NCBI GenBank assembly: GCA_902772685.1
Contig: CACYBO010000045.1
Coordinates: 1 to 6,538, forward strand
From: an uncultured Eubacteriales bacterium
GTDB taxonomy: Bacteria > Bacillota > Clostridia > Peptostreptococcales > Anaerovoracaceae
Direction: 5' to 3'
DNA length: 6,538 nt
This document shows, one piece after another, positions 1-6,423 of the stretch; within the stretch, counting starts at the first letter, position 1, and every line of letters begins with the position of its first letter. A model generated the notes under the pieces. It was given only the letters and a program-made list of their open reading frames with translations, was not told the DNA's origin and made no database searches. The position numbers and the translations under genes are program-made.

Positions 1-69
1 AGAGAGGCGCTTGCCATAACAGGCAGGAGAGACCTCGAGAAAGTCCTTTTGGGAGGCAGAAGGAAATGA
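1..69 (+). CDS. 3' end of an unidentified upstream gene (partial)
   Basis: Reading from base 1 gives 22 open codons ending in TGA at 67-69; the peptide ends in LEKVLLGGRRK. The stop overlaps the ATG at 66 as ATGA, a common arrangement for translationally coupled genes in an operon, and this is the main reason to believe the frame. The peptide is basic and too short to assign to a family. A 22-codon open frame can occur by chance, and the frame of the methyltransferase is also open back to the window edge, so this is a tentative call. Confidence 0.45.
   Translation, partial: REALAITGRRDLEKVLLGGRRK
51..56 (+). promoter_or_regulatory. Ribosome binding site for the DNA methyltransferase
   Basis: GGGAGG lies 9 bases before the ATG at 66, close to the AGGAGG consensus. 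It decides the start, because the methyltransferase frame has no stop between base 3 and the ATG and could otherwise be read as longer. The site lies inside the last codons of the presumed upstream gene, which fits coupled translation. Confidence 0.65.
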
Positions 70-1400
70 GCAGAATCAATGATGTGGTAAAAGCGCTGAG
101 CCAGTCGCGGCGCATATACCAGCGGATCATGAAGAGAAAAAGATATACTCATTTCTATACGAATGAGATCTATTCTCCGGGTGTCACTGAACACGGTGTT
201 TCGGATGCGTTCCCTGAGAACACGCTGGCGTCGTGCGACAATCTGAAGTATATGGAATACCTGCTCAAGGAGAAGGACATGGCAGGCAAGATCCAGCTCA
301 TATATGTGGATCCTCCGTTCTTCTCAAACAGCAAGTATCAGGTTTCCGTACGGCTTGAGTCCGACAGTCTCGGCAAATCACCTGCCATCAGGACGGGAGC
401 CTATGACGATACATGGGAGGACAGTCTGCAGCAGTACCTGACGATGCTGGGCGTGCGGTTCATGCTGATGAAGGACCTGCTGGCCGATACGGGATGTATC
501 TGGGTGCATCTGGACTGGCACAGCTCCCACTACATGAAGATCCTTCTGGACGAAATATTCGGATATGAGAACTTCATCAACGAGGTCGCGTGGAATTACA
601 AATCCGGGGGAGCCTCTAAACGCAGTTTTGCGCGCAAGCACGACACACTGCTCTTTTACTGCAAAACCAATAAATACAAATTCCATCCGCTCAGGGAAAA
701 ATCCTACAACCGCGGCATGAAGCCGTACAGGTTCAAGGACGTTGAGGAATTCCAGGATGATCTTGGCTGGTACACCATGGTCAATATGAAAGACGTCTGG
801 ACGATAGACATGGTGGGCAGGACATCCCGCGAGCGCACGGGATACGCGACGCAAAAGCCTGAAAAACTGCTGGAGCGCATCGTTGAGGCGTGCAGTGATG
901 AAGGTGACATCTGCGCGGATTTCTTTTCCGGTTCAGGCACGCTGGGCGTTGTGGCCGAGAAGATGGGCCGCAGGTGGATCATGTGCGACGAGGGGGAAGT
1001 GTCCGCGGCAAATCAGATCAAGAGACTAGTTGCAGGGAAAAAGGAGGACAACGGGCGCTTTGGTGCCTTTGCAGTGATCAGGCATGAAAAGGACCCTGAT
1101 GAAGCGCTGAGCCGTCTCGTCAGGTGCAACGAAGACATGGGATGCCTGAGAATCAACGATTATGTTCCAGATGTGCTGAAACTCAGCGATGCGGACGAAG
1201 AAATCGCACTGAAGTATCTGCATGATGACAGCAGATCATGCATCGATTTCTGGAGCGTTGACCCTGATTATGACGGCCACGTGCACAGAGCCGGTGAAAT
1301 CATCGGCGGACGGGATTTCTGCACGCTGCCGGACGGCAGACTGCATGTGATCGGTTATGATGTGTTCGGCAATAGATTCTGCTGGGAGAAGATAGTATAA
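66..1400 (+). CDS. Site-specific DNA methyltransferase (N6-adenine/N4-cytosine, beta-class order)
   Basis: The product (444 aa) is predicted to transfer a methyl group from S-adenosylmethionine to an exocyclic amino group in DNA. The catalytic motif IV appears as DPPF at residues 82-85 (DPPY is usual). Next comes the family stretch around WVHLDWHSSHYMK (146-158). TQKPEKLLERIV (262-273) and the SAM-binding motif I DFFSGSGTLG (285-294) follow. Motif IV before motif I is the beta-class order of the N6_N4_Mtase family, typical of adenine methyltransferases such as type III Mod subunits. At 444 aa it is shorter than most type III Mod proteins. The roughly 120 residues after the SAM domain (about 325-444) match nothing I recognise. 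No endonuclease gene is adjacent, so it looks like an orphan methyltransferase, though the partner could lie outside the window. It appears to head the visible operon; the next gene starts 7 bases after its stop. Family is secure; target base and site are unknown. Confidence 0.9.
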   Translation: MSRINDVVKALSQSRRIYQRIMKRKRYTHFYTNEIYSPGVTEHGVSDAFPENTLASCDNLKYMEYLLKEKDMAGKIQLIYVDPPFFSNSKYQVSVRLESDSLGKSPAIRTGAYDDTWEDSLQQYLTMLGVRFMLMKDLLADTGCIWVHLDWHSSHYMKILLDEIFGYENFINEVAWNYKSGGASKRSFARKHDTLLFYCKTNKYKFHPLREKSYNRGMKPYRFKDVEEFQDDLGWYTMVNMKDVWTIDMVGRTSRERTGYATQKPEKLLERIVEACSDEGDICADFFSGSGTLGVVAEKMGRRWIMCDEGEVSAANQIKRLVAGKKEDNGRFGAFAVIRHEKDPDEALSRLVRCNEDMGCLRINDYVPDVLKLSDADEEIALKYLHDDSRSCIDFWSVDPDYDGHVHRAGEIIGGRDFCTLPDGRLHVIGYDVFGNRFCWEKIV

Positions 1401-1407
1401 TCAAGTT

Positions 1408-2529
1408 ATGAAAAAAAGACTTTATAAACAGGAAAACTATAAAATGAGCAAATGGTCCGGAGGCAACACCAGAGAACTTGCCATATACCCGGACGGTGCC
1501 GATTACCTCGACAGAGACTTTCTGTGGCGGCTGAGCAGCGCGGATTCAGATCTGGAGGAATCATCCTTTACGAAGCTGCCGGATTACGACAGGATCCTTC
1601 TGGTGCTCGACGGAAACGTCGTCCTGGCACACGGAGAGGAGCGGACCGTAAGTCTTTCGCCCTATGAGTATGACGCCTTCGACGGGGCGGTCAAGACAAA
1701 GTGCTTCGGCAAACTGGGGAAGGATTACAACCTCATCTACCGCAAAGGCACCAAGGGCCGCATGGAAGTCATAAATCTGACAGAGCAGGGACATCACCTC
1801 AGCTGCAGGTTCAGCGGATGCAGATCCATCGGGCTGTACAGCGCGGAAGGATATACGGTCGTTTCTGTGAACGGACAGACGGATATGGTGAAGGAAGACC
1901 AGCAGATGGTCATTGAACTGGACCCGGACGAAGATGTGAGTCTGTCGGTTATGGGCAAAGGAAAGTGCGTTTTCACCGAAGTTGCCTTCGAGAGAGAGAA
2001 TGTGCTGGGGTTCGGCATGGAGGACGACGCGGTACCCGTTGGAGGGGCGTCCGGCCAATCAGATTACATGCTGGCGCTGAAGTTGTCCCTCAGCAACAAC
2101 CGGTGGAGCAGCGTCATGAACAGAATGAAGAAGAAGGGCGTGCTGCGCAGTCCTGTCCTTGAGAAGAAACTGCGCACACTGGATAAATTCTTCGTGCCGG
2201 GCATCGTCTGGGCTGTGGGCGTCATCCTCTGCGTGCTTCTGTACCTGGTTGGACTCAGTCCGGCTGCAGTAATCGGACTGATTATCGCATTCTCCATCGT
2301 CGACGTGTTCCTGATTTCGCCGATGATCTATCTGGCGGTGCTGCCGAGACCGCTCTCTGCCCACATCAAAAATGCAGACGAGCTGAACGCCTATGAGCGC
2401 CAGGTCTTTGAGGATCAGCTGAATTACGATCCGCGTCATGAACGGCTCATGCGAAAATACAGAGACAGAAAAGGCGAGGAGTACAAAGGAGCCGCGGACT
2501 TCTGGAGAAAGATGAATAAAGACGACTAG
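1408..2529 (+). CDS. HutD/Ves-family cupin protein fused to a C-terminal two-helix membrane anchor
   Basis: Residues 1-195 (of 373) match the HutD/Ves family: KWSGGNTRELAIYP (15-28), FLWRLSSAD (38-46), DRILLVLDGN (61-70) and a further beta-rich repeat of the bicupin fold. HutD is linked to histidine utilisation in pseudomonads, but its chemistry is unsettled, and no hut genes occur here. Unusually, the protein continues with a basic linker (240-260) and two hydrophobic segments, about 262-282 and 285-312. A charged tail with DELNAYERQVFEDQLNYDP (324-342) follows. With no signal peptide, the likely topology is a membrane hairpin with both ends in the cytoplasm. The ATG at 1408 is chosen because its first 12 residues align with the usual residues before W-x-G-G in HutD. 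An in-frame ATG at 1444 has a better-placed AGGA (1430-1433) but would cut into that conserved region. The next gene starts 6 bases after the stop. Function unknown. Confidence 0.8.
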   Translation: MKKRLYKQENYKMSKWSGGNTRELAIYPDGADYLDRDFLWRLSSADSDLEESSFTKLPDYDRILLVLDGNVVLAHGEERTVSLSPYEYDAFDGAVKTKCFGKLGKDYNLIYRKGTKGRMEVINLTEQGHHLSCRFSGCRSIGLYSAEGYTVVSVNGQTDMVKEDQQMVIELDPDEDVSLSVMGKGKCVFTEVAFERENVLGFGMEDDAVPVGGASGQSDYMLALKLSLSNNRWSSVMNRMKKKGVLRSPVLEKKLRTLDKFFVPGIVWAVGVILCVLLYLVGLSPAAVIGLIIAFSIVDVFLISPMIYLAVLPRPLSAHIKNADELNAYERQVFEDQLNYDPRHERLMRKYRDRKGEEYKGAADFWRKMNKDD

Positions 2530-2535
2530 ACTACT

Positions 2536-3672
2536 ATGTATGAATTAATAGCAACAGCGACCTTCGGTTTGGAAGCGGTAGTGCGCAGGGAAATCGAAGG
2601 GCTGGGATATGAAATAATCAAAACAGAAGATGGCAAGGTGACCTATTCAGGTGATGAGCGGGCGATCGTCCGCTCAAATTTATGGCTGAGATGTGCTGAT
2701 AGAGTGCTGCTGAAAGCCTGCGAATTTGAGGCGCTAGAATTCGAAGATCTGTTTCAGGGAATCAAAGCATACCCATGGGAGGAACTGATTCCCGCAGATG
2801 GGAAGTTCACGGTGACATGCTCGACCGTGAAGTCCAAACTGCACAATCCTCCTGCTATACAGAGCGTTTCGAAGAAGGCTATTGTAGAGCGCATGCGTTC
2901 AGCCTACGGTCTGGAACGGTTTGCGGAGACAGGGGCTGAGTACACGGTCAAAGTCACGCTGCTGAAGGACAGGGCAACGGTGACCGTAGATACCAGCGGT
3001 ACGGGTCTTCATAAGAGAGGATACCGTGCGGCGAATGTGGATGCGCCGATGAAGGAGACGCTGGCGGCTGCTCTGGTGAATCTGAGTTTCTACAGTGCAG
3101 GCAGAACACTGGTGGATCCGTGCTGCGGAAGCGGGACGATCCCGATCGAAGCAGCCATGATCGCGATGAATATCGCTCCGGGGCTGTCCAGAACATTTGC
3201 GGCTGAGGAATGGGAGATCATTCCGCGGGAAATATGGAAGGAAGAGCGGAGGAAGGCGTTTGAAGCAATCACTGCGCCGCCCGGTGGCGTCTATGCCTCA
3301 GATATCGACCCGAGGGCAGTGGAAGCGGCAAAAGCGAACGCGGCGGAAGCAGGAGTAGACGAATGCATCCGGTTCACCCGTTCGGATGTAAAGAATCTTG
3401 GGAGCGCTTTTGACGGTCTTGACAGCGACCCACGGGGCATCATCATCACGAATCCGCCCTACGGGGAGCGCATCGGCCAGGAGGAGGAGATCAACGGGAT
3501 CTTCAGGTCGCTGCGGAGCTTTTGCAGAGAGAATCCCGGCTGGTCACTGTTTATCATCACGCCGGACAAGGACGCAGAGAAGAAACTGATGGGGCGCCGG
3601 GCCGACCGCCGCCGCAAACTATACAACGGCAATATCGAAACGACCTATTATCAGTTCCACGGAAGGAAATAG
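2536..3672 (+). CDS. rlmL: THUMP-domain class I rRNA (guanine-N2) methyltransferase, RlmL/YpsC family
   Basis: This 378-aa protein matches the YpsC/RlmL family, whose characterised member RlmL makes m2G2445 in 23S rRNA using S-adenosylmethionine. The N-terminus YELIATATFGLEAVVRREI (2-20) is the family opening. A THUMP RNA-binding domain follows at about 55-155. GLHKRGYR (157-164) links it to the Rossmann methyltransferase domain. That domain has motif I DPCCGSGT (194-201), an acidic SAM-contact region at SDIDPRA (255-261) and the catalytic NPPYGER (306-312). The C-terminus KLYNGNIETTYYQF (361-374) is typical. It has the length of B. subtilis YpsC rather than of the fused E. coli RlmKL. All key motifs are intact. 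No good Shine-Dalgarno precedes the ATG, which sits 6 bases after the HutD-type gene stop, so translation is probably coupled. The family is certain; the exact rRNA position is inferred from orthology. Confidence 0.93.
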   Translation: MYELIATATFGLEAVVRREIEGLGYEIIKTEDGKVTYSGDERAIVRSNLWLRCADRVLLKACEFEALEFEDLFQGIKAYPWEELIPADGKFTVTCSTVKSKLHNPPAIQSVSKKAIVERMRSAYGLERFAETGAEYTVKVTLLKDRATVTVDTSGTGLHKRGYRAANVDAPMKETLAAALVNLSFYSAGRTLVDPCCGSGTIPIEAAMIAMNIAPGLSRTFAAEEWEIIPREIWKEERRKAFEAITAPPGGVYASDIDPRAVEAAKANAAEAGVDECIRFTRSDVKNLGSAFDGLDSDPRGIIITNPPYGERIGQEEEINGIFRSLRSFCRENPGWSLFIITPDKDAEKKLMGRRADRRRKLYNGNIETTYYQFHGRK

Positions 3673-3679
3673 GTACACC

Positions 3680-3683
3680 GGAG
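3680..3683 (+). promoter_or_regulatory. Ribosome binding site for the pyruvate kinase gene
   Basis: GGAG lies 7 bases before the ATG at 3691, in the 18-base gap after the rRNA methyltransferase stop. It supports this ATG, which also places the conserved CTIGP motif at the residue position expected for the family. Confidence 0.6.
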
Positions 3684-3690
3684 AAAACCT

Positions 3691-4803
3691 ATGAGAGAAG
3701 TAGCGATACAGTGCACAATCGGACCGTCATGCAACGATCCCGAGATACTGGCGGCGATGATGGAAGCCGGCATGGTTGCGGCAAGAGTGAATCTTTCCCA
3801 CGGGAGCGCTGCGTCCCAGGAGGACAAACTGGTAAACTTCAGACGGGCGGCAAGGATGAGCGGCACGGAAGAAGCGGCCATTATGTTCGACATAAGAGGA
3901 CCGGAGATCCGGGTCAAGGAGATTCCGGACGGCGCCACGTTCGCGGGAACGGGAGAAACACTCGTACTGCGCTGCGAGAGTGAAGACGAGGGGCCGGAGC
4001 AGGAGGACGGACTCATTCCGCCGCCGGAGTACGATCCCTACGGAACCAAGTGGGGAAGCTACGTCAACCAAATCATACGCATCAACTATGAGAATCTCTG
4101 TCACGAGGTTAATGTTGGAACGCAGATCCTGCTGGATGACGGCAGAATCAGCCTCACCGTGGAGAGTGTGAAAGGAAAGGATATCATCTGCTATGTGGAC
4201 AGGGGAGGCCGAATCGCCAGCCGCAAGGGCGTCAACGTCCCGGATGTGAAACTGCAGATGGACTATCTGGGCGAGAACGACATCGAGGATATCCTCTGGT
4301 GCATCGAACACGATGTGGATTACATTGCAGGTTCTTTCATCAGAAGAGCGGAGGATGTCCGTGCAATCAGACGGCTCCTTGATGAAAACGGAGGAGAGCA
4401 GATCGGAATCATCGCCAAAATCGAAAGCAAGGAAGCGGTCGGCAATTTCGAGGCTATTGCAGCGGAGGCCGATCAGATTCTCATCGCCCGGGGTGATATG
4501 GGAGTGGAAATCGGCTTCGAGAAGGTGCCCGCTGTTCAGAAACGCATCGTCCGCAGGTGCAGGGAACTGGGCAAGGCGGTTATCATCGCCACACAGCTCA
4601 TCGAATCCATGACGGAAAACCTGACGCCTACGCGGGCGGAGGTTTCAGATATCGCCAATGCTGTTTTTGACGGGGTCACGGATCTGCTGGTGACGGGTGA
4701 AACGGCATCAGGCAAATATCCGGTAGAGGTCGTCCGGCAGATGGCGAAGATCATCGATCAGGCAATTCTGGACGTGCAGAAATACGGTGACGAGATCCTC
4801 TGA
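3691..4803 (+). CDS. pyk: Short pyruvate kinase lacking the C-terminal domain
   Basis: Pyruvate kinase transfers phosphate from phosphoenolpyruvate to ADP in the cytoplasm. The A-domain barrel is recognisable: CTIGPS (8-13), ARVNLSHG (31-38), FDIRGPEIR (66-74), IAKIES (241-246), ARGDMGVEI (266-274), ATQLIESM (300-307), TPTRAEVSDIANAVFDG (312-328) and GETASGKYPVE (336-346). The expected active-site residues are present: R32, N34, S36, D67, K243, E245, D269 and T301. The E in GPEIR is the residue found in potassium-dependent enzymes. The B domain (about 75-180) is longer than in E. coli PykF by roughly 22 residues, with an acidic, proline-rich stretch near 94-125. The protein ends at residue 370, just after the barrel, whereas usual bacterial enzymes run to about 470 aa or more. 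The entire C domain, which normally holds the effector site and a tetramer interface, is absent. Only 27 bases separate the stop from the next gene, so no hidden remnant fits. It is probably a paralogue with altered regulation; catalysis is likely but unproven. Confidence 0.9.
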   Translation: MREVAIQCTIGPSCNDPEILAAMMEAGMVAARVNLSHGSAASQEDKLVNFRRAARMSGTEEAAIMFDIRGPEIRVKEIPDGATFAGTGETLVLRCESEDEGPEQEDGLIPPPEYDPYGTKWGSYVNQIIRINYENLCHEVNVGTQILLDDGRISLTVESVKGKDIICYVDRGGRIASRKGVNVPDVKLQMDYLGENDIEDILWCIEHDVDYIAGSFIRRAEDVRAIRRLLDENGGEQIGIIAKIESKEAVGNFEAIAAEADQILIARGDMGVEIGFEKVPAVQKRIVRRCRELGKAVIIATQLIESMTENLTPTRAEVSDIANAVFDGVTDLLVTGETASGKYPVEVVRQMAKIIDQAILDVQKYGDEIL

Positions 4804-4830
4804 TATCTGACAGAAGAGAGTATCTGAGCT

Positions 4831-6312
4831 ATGAAAATCGAACTCAACAAAAACGACAAAACACCCATATACATGCAGATTGCGGGTCAGATCAAAAGCA
4901 TGCTGCACACCGGCGCGATCACCGATGGTTATATGCTGCCGTCGGAGCGGGTTCTTGCGGAAGAGCTCGGCGTGCACAGGAACACTGTAACGAAGGCGTA
5001 CGGTGAACTTAAAAGTGAGGGTCTGATTTACGCTTCACAGGGCAGATGCTACCGGGTCAGCTTCGGGCGGGGGACAGCCGGCGACGAAGAGACCGTGCCT
5101 GACAGAAGGAAGAACGTAAGCTGGGAAGCCGCCATGCGCCGTGAATACGATGATTTCAGCAGCGACTTCGACGAACTCTACAGCGAGAGCTTCGATCCTG
5201 CGTACATCTCCTTTGCGGGAGGCGTGGCGGCAAAAGAACCTTATCCTCCCGAAGAGATAGCCGACGTGTTTGAAGAAATCCTGAGCGGCAGCGAAGACAA
5301 GGCTTATTTCTATGTGCCTTATCAGGGTGATCCGGAGCTTATACGTGAGATCGTGAAGTACATGGCTTCAATTGGCATCAGGACCAAGGCTTCCAACATA
5401 CAGATTTTCAAAGAGAACACCCAGGCGCTGGATTTTATCGTGCAGCTCATGCTCTCGCCCGGGGACAGCGTCATCGTCAATGAGATTATGGCGTCCGATG
5501 TGTACAGAACCATTGAGCTGGCTGGCGGGAAACTCATCACGGTGCCGTCCGATGAGCACGGCATGATCACAGACAATCTCGATAAAGTCATTGAGGCGAG
5601 CAATCCGAAGTTCATCTACGTAGACTCAAGTTTCAATAACCCCAGGGGATCTGTTATGACGCTGGAGCGCCGCAGGAAGATCCTCGAACTTTCCTATCAG
5701 TACAGAATCCCTATCATTGAAGATGACGAAAGCTCAGAACTCTATTATGAGGAGAGGACGCCGCCGCCGATCAAATCCATGGATCACGGAAACAACGTCA
5801 TCTACATGTACTCCTTTTCTCTGGATATGGTTCCGGGAATCGGCGTATCCTTCGTGTCGGCGGACAGGAAGATCATTGAACAGTTCTCGAACATGGTTTC
5901 GCTGCGCGGGGCAAACCCGGAGTGGGCGTCTCAGATGGTTATGATGCAGTACATGAAGAACGGCGTCTTCGCGGAGCGTCTCAATGACTTCCGCACTGTG
6001 TGCAGAAGCAAGAGAGACAGGATGTGCGCAAGGCTGGAGAAAACAGCGGAGAGGTTCGGACTGCAGTACAGAAAACCGGCAGGGGGCGTCTACATATGGG
6101 TGGAACTGCCTGAGCATATGAACTCCAGAAAGCTTCTGAAGGAAACCCAGAAGAGAGGGCTGACGTTCATGCCGGGATATCTGTTCTTCCCGAAAAAGCA
6201 GATGGGATCGCGTTTCTTCAGGCTGAACTTCTCCTATCCGACTGAGGAGGAAATTGAGAAAGGCATGGACATACTGGAAGAGAGTCTCGCGGCATTACAG
6301 CAGAGCGTGTAG
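4831..6312 (+). CDS. GntR/MocR-type transcription regulator with a degenerate aminotransferase domain
   Basis: Residues 1-75 (of 493) form a GntR winged helix-turn-helix: TPIYMQIAGQIK (11-22), LPSERVLAEELGVHRNTV (36-53), KAYGELKSEGLI (55-66). After a linker rich in charged residues (about 80-120), residues 125-485 resemble fold-type I aminotransferases, the MocR layout. Family landmarks include YQGDPELIREI (164-174), NNPRG (269-273), PIIEDDESSEL (294-304), PAGGVYIWVELP (416-427) and RFFRLNFSYP (461-470). The lysine that binds PLP, expected in FSK, is leucine (FSLDMVPG, L331). The phosphate-contacting arginine seven residues later is glycine (G338), and the tyrosine of EDDY is glutamate (E300). 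The pyridine-nitrogen aspartate (D298), the NPxG asparagine (N270) and the substrate-carboxylate arginine (R464) remain. It may bind an amino acid or another ligand without covalent PLP, or act constitutively. Target genes are unknown; nearby candidates are its own operon and the downstream carbamoyltransferase gene. Only a weak AGAGAG precedes its start. Confidence 0.9.
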   Translation: MKIELNKNDKTPIYMQIAGQIKSMLHTGAITDGYMLPSERVLAEELGVHRNTVTKAYGELKSEGLIYASQGRCYRVSFGRGTAGDEETVPDRRKNVSWEAAMRREYDDFSSDFDELYSESFDPAYISFAGGVAAKEPYPPEEIADVFEEILSGSEDKAYFYVPYQGDPELIREIVKYMASIGIRTKASNIQIFKENTQALDFIVQLMLSPGDSVIVNEIMASDVYRTIELAGGKLITVPSDEHGMITDNLDKVIEASNPKFIYVDSSFNNPRGSVMTLERRRKILELSYQYRIPIIEDDESSELYYEERTPPPIKSMDHGNNVIYMYSFSLDMVPGIGVSFVSADRKIIEQFSNMVSLRGANPEWASQMVMMQYMKNGVFAERLNDFRTVCRSKRDRMCARLEKTAERFGLQYRKPAGGVYIWVELPEHMNSRKLLKETQKRGLTFMPGYLFFPKKQMGSRFFRLNFSYPTEEEIEKGMDILEESLAALQQSV

Positions 6313-6333
6313 CCTTTGCGCGGTCATCCTCTC

Positions 6334-6366
6334 AACTGGCACATAACAAAACAGAGAAACTGGCAC
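6334..6366 (+). repeat. Two direct copies of AACTGGCAC, 24 bases apart
   Basis: AACTGGCAC occurs at 6334-6342 and again at 6358-6366, separated by 15 bases. They lie just after the regulator gene stop and upstream of the carbamoyltransferase gene. Some MocR regulators (GabR, PdxR) are known to bind direct repeats, so this pair is a candidate operator. That link is inference; the repeat itself is plain in the sequence. Confidence 0.45.
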
Positions 6367-6376
6367 TTTGTTTGGG

Positions 6377-6394
6377 ATATACCCTATAGTATAT
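6377..6394. repeat. Inverted repeat ATATAC-N6-GTATAT
   Basis: Two perfect 6-base arms flank 6 bases (CCTATA), giving an operator-like dyad upstream of the carbamoyltransferase gene. The right arm overlaps TATATT (6390-6395), which resembles a -10 box with a poor -35 partner, TTTGTT at 6367-6372, 17 bases away. Because the region is AT-rich, chance occurrence is quite possible. Confidence 0.3.
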
Positions 6395-6423
6395 TCTAGA
6401 CAAGGCGCTTTTTAATTAAGCTG

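Noticed and set aside
3..65. N-terminal extension of the DNA methyltransferase to the window edge
   Set aside because: The frame is open, but the ATG at 66 has a well-placed GGGAGG and a 4-base overlap with an upstream stop, and the translated extension shows no family similarity.
378..854. Long open frame on the minus strand (158 codons) and several others opposite each gene
   Set aside because: They lie opposite strongly supported + strand genes, have no recognisable motifs and no ribosome binding sites that I can see. High-GC third positions commonly produce such frames.
66..1400. A complete restriction-modification or defence island
   Set aside because: Only a methyltransferase is present. 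There is no endonuclease, helicase, nuclease or mobile-element gene in the rest of the window.
4801..4830. Frameshift or in-frame stop hiding the missing pyruvate kinase C domain
   Set aside because: Only 27 bases separate the stop from the next start, and the following sequence clearly codes a GntR helix-turn-helix, leaving no room for a C-domain remnant.
6349..6373. Hairpin AAACAGAG / CTTTGTTT with a 9-base loop after the regulator gene, as a terminator
   Set aside because: The 8-pair stem has only two G-C pairs and one G-U pair, and no T-run follows, so it is too weak to call a terminator. I see no convincing terminator in the window.
6361..6376. Sigma-54-like promoter, TGGCAC then TTGGG at the right spacing
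   Set aside because: The -12 element reads TTGGG in place of TTGCA, losing the near-invariant GC. The TGGCAC is better explained as part of the direct repeat, and no enhancer-binding regulator is nearby.
6412..6419. Palindrome TTAATTAA
   Set aside because: An 8-base AT-only palindrome in an AT-rich stretch is expected by chance and has no supporting context.
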